From NCBI GenBank assembly GCA_030049565.1, contig JASIKQ010000566.1, forward strand, positions 1 through 5,116: DNA of 5,116 bases, given 5' to 3'. Shown here in pieces: positions 4,600 through 5,116 of this stretch. Source of the stretch: Candidatus Sulfotelmatobacter sp. (lineage in GTDB: Bacteria; Acidobacteriota; Terriglobia; Terriglobales; Acidobacteriaceae). A program made the translations under genes and the position numbers. Under the pieces are notes generated by a model. That model was not told the origin of the DNA and did no database searches. It worked only from the letters and a program-made list of their open reading frames with translations. How positions within the stretch are numbered: position 1 is the stretch's first letter; each line of letters begins with the position of its first letter.

Positions 4600-5116
4600 T
4601 TACCGCGTCCGCAGGAACCCGTGTAAAACGCCGCTCCCGTCAGTGTAGAATCCGGTGATCTGCCCAAACAGGTTGGGGGTAAACGGAATGGTCCCCTGTC
4701 CGGCGCCTGTGCCCGCCCCCGGAGCGTCGAAGGTGGTGATGGCGCCGAAAGGACTCCGCAAGAAGCCGTGATTCACGCCGCTCGCGTCGATGTATTGTCC
4801 CGTAATCTCGCCCTCCAGGTTGTTGCCCTCAGGCACGGTGCCTTGGCCGGGGCCTGTGCCCGCGGCCGAAACGTTGAACGTGGTGATGGCACCAGATGGA
4901 GAGCGCACGTAGCCGTGATCCACACCGCTGGAGTCACTGTAAAATCCCATGATCGCTCCCAGGTCATTGATGCCCGAGGTGCTGGTGCCTTGGCCGGAGC
5001 CCGTGCCTGCGCCCGTAACGTTGTACTCGGTGATGGTGCCGTTCGCCACACGCACGAAGCCGTGTTCCACGCCGCTCGAGTCAAAGTAAGCTCCCGTGAC
5101 CTCCCCCTCCACGTTG
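4600..5116 (-). CDS. HAF-type extracellular repeat protein, 3' part (5' end beyond window)
   Basis: The frame is open from the right edge to a TAA at 4600-4602, so at least the last 170 or so residues are seen. A GTG near 5112 is not a convincing start, since the same frame continues upstream and the repeat is already under way. The sequence is a series of 49-residue units of approximate form G-x-I-T-G-x-Y-x-D-x-S-G-V-x-H-G-F-x-R, followed by GAITTF, a Gly/Thr-rich AGTGxGQGT stretch and a variable end. There are three full units and a 21-residue partial unit ending HGFLRTR. The pattern matches the HAF class of probable extracellular repeats, abundant in acidobacteria and other soil bacteria; its function is unknown. 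The composition (Gly, Ser, Thr, aromatics, no Cys) suits a secreted beta-rich protein. Any signal peptide would lie outside the window. Confidence 0.85.
   Translation of the reverse strand, partial: NVEGEVTGAYFDSSGVEHGFVRVANGTITEYNVTGAGTGSGQGTSTSGINDLGAIMGFYSDSSGVDHGYVRSPSGAITTFNVSAAGTGPGQGTVPEGNNLEGEITGQYIDASGVNHGFLRSPFGAITTFDAPGAGTGAGQGTIPFTPNLFGQITGFYTDGSGVLHGFLRTR
4603..5106 (-). repeat. 147-base tandem repeats encoding 49-residue units
   Basis: The same position in successive units falls at 4734, 4881 and 5028 (ggtgatgg-type string), exactly 147 bases apart. Full units occupy 4960-5106, 4813-4959 and 4666-4812, with a truncated 63-base unit at 4603-4665 that ends the protein. There are no indels between units, which suggests recent tandem duplication or structural constraint on unit length. 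Confidence 0.9.

Overview
The window looks like chromosomal DNA from a GC-rich, Gram-negative, environmental bacterium, most plausibly an acidobacterium of the Koribacter/Terriglobia type. That placement is an inference from three things: ftsQ-ftsA in division-cluster order with a long tail on FtsQ, a HAF-type 49-residue extracellular repeat protein, and short interspersed palindromic repeats of the kind common in those genomes. No rRNA or other marker in the window confirms it.

Layout from left to right. Positions 1-165 are a structured non-coding stretch after ftsA, presumably the spacer and leader toward an ftsZ that would lie off the left edge. The minus strand then carries ftsA (166-1377) and, upstream of it, ftsQ (1421-2821), 43 bases apart and almost certainly co-transcribed. 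A 139-base leader (2822-2960) and a strong minus-strand terminator (2966-3000) separate this pair from an unrecognised membrane-anchored or secreted protein with a heptapeptide repeat tail (3021-3626, minus). A 264-base divergent intergenic region follows, then a plus-strand gene for a small zinc-ribbon/PspC-domain membrane protein (3891-4208). A 391-base non-coding stretch with two hairpins lies between that gene and the convergent 3' end of a HAF-type repeat protein (4600 to the right edge, minus, 5' end missing).

How the genes work together: FtsQ (a bitopic inner-membrane divisome scaffold with a POTRA domain) and FtsA (an actin-like ATPase that tethers FtsZ to the membrane) act in the same septation machinery. 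The other three genes have no visible tie to division. Each is its own transcription unit, set off by a terminator or by divergent or convergent orientation.

I see no complete novel system, phage, IS element, CRISPR array or RNA gene. The most noteworthy items are a palindromic repeat-like segment that appears to have entered the coding sequence of the FtsQ tail in frame, the unusual basic Ala/Pro/Lys tail itself, and the coiled-coil plus VRV[SN]VP[DE] heptad protein next to the division genes.
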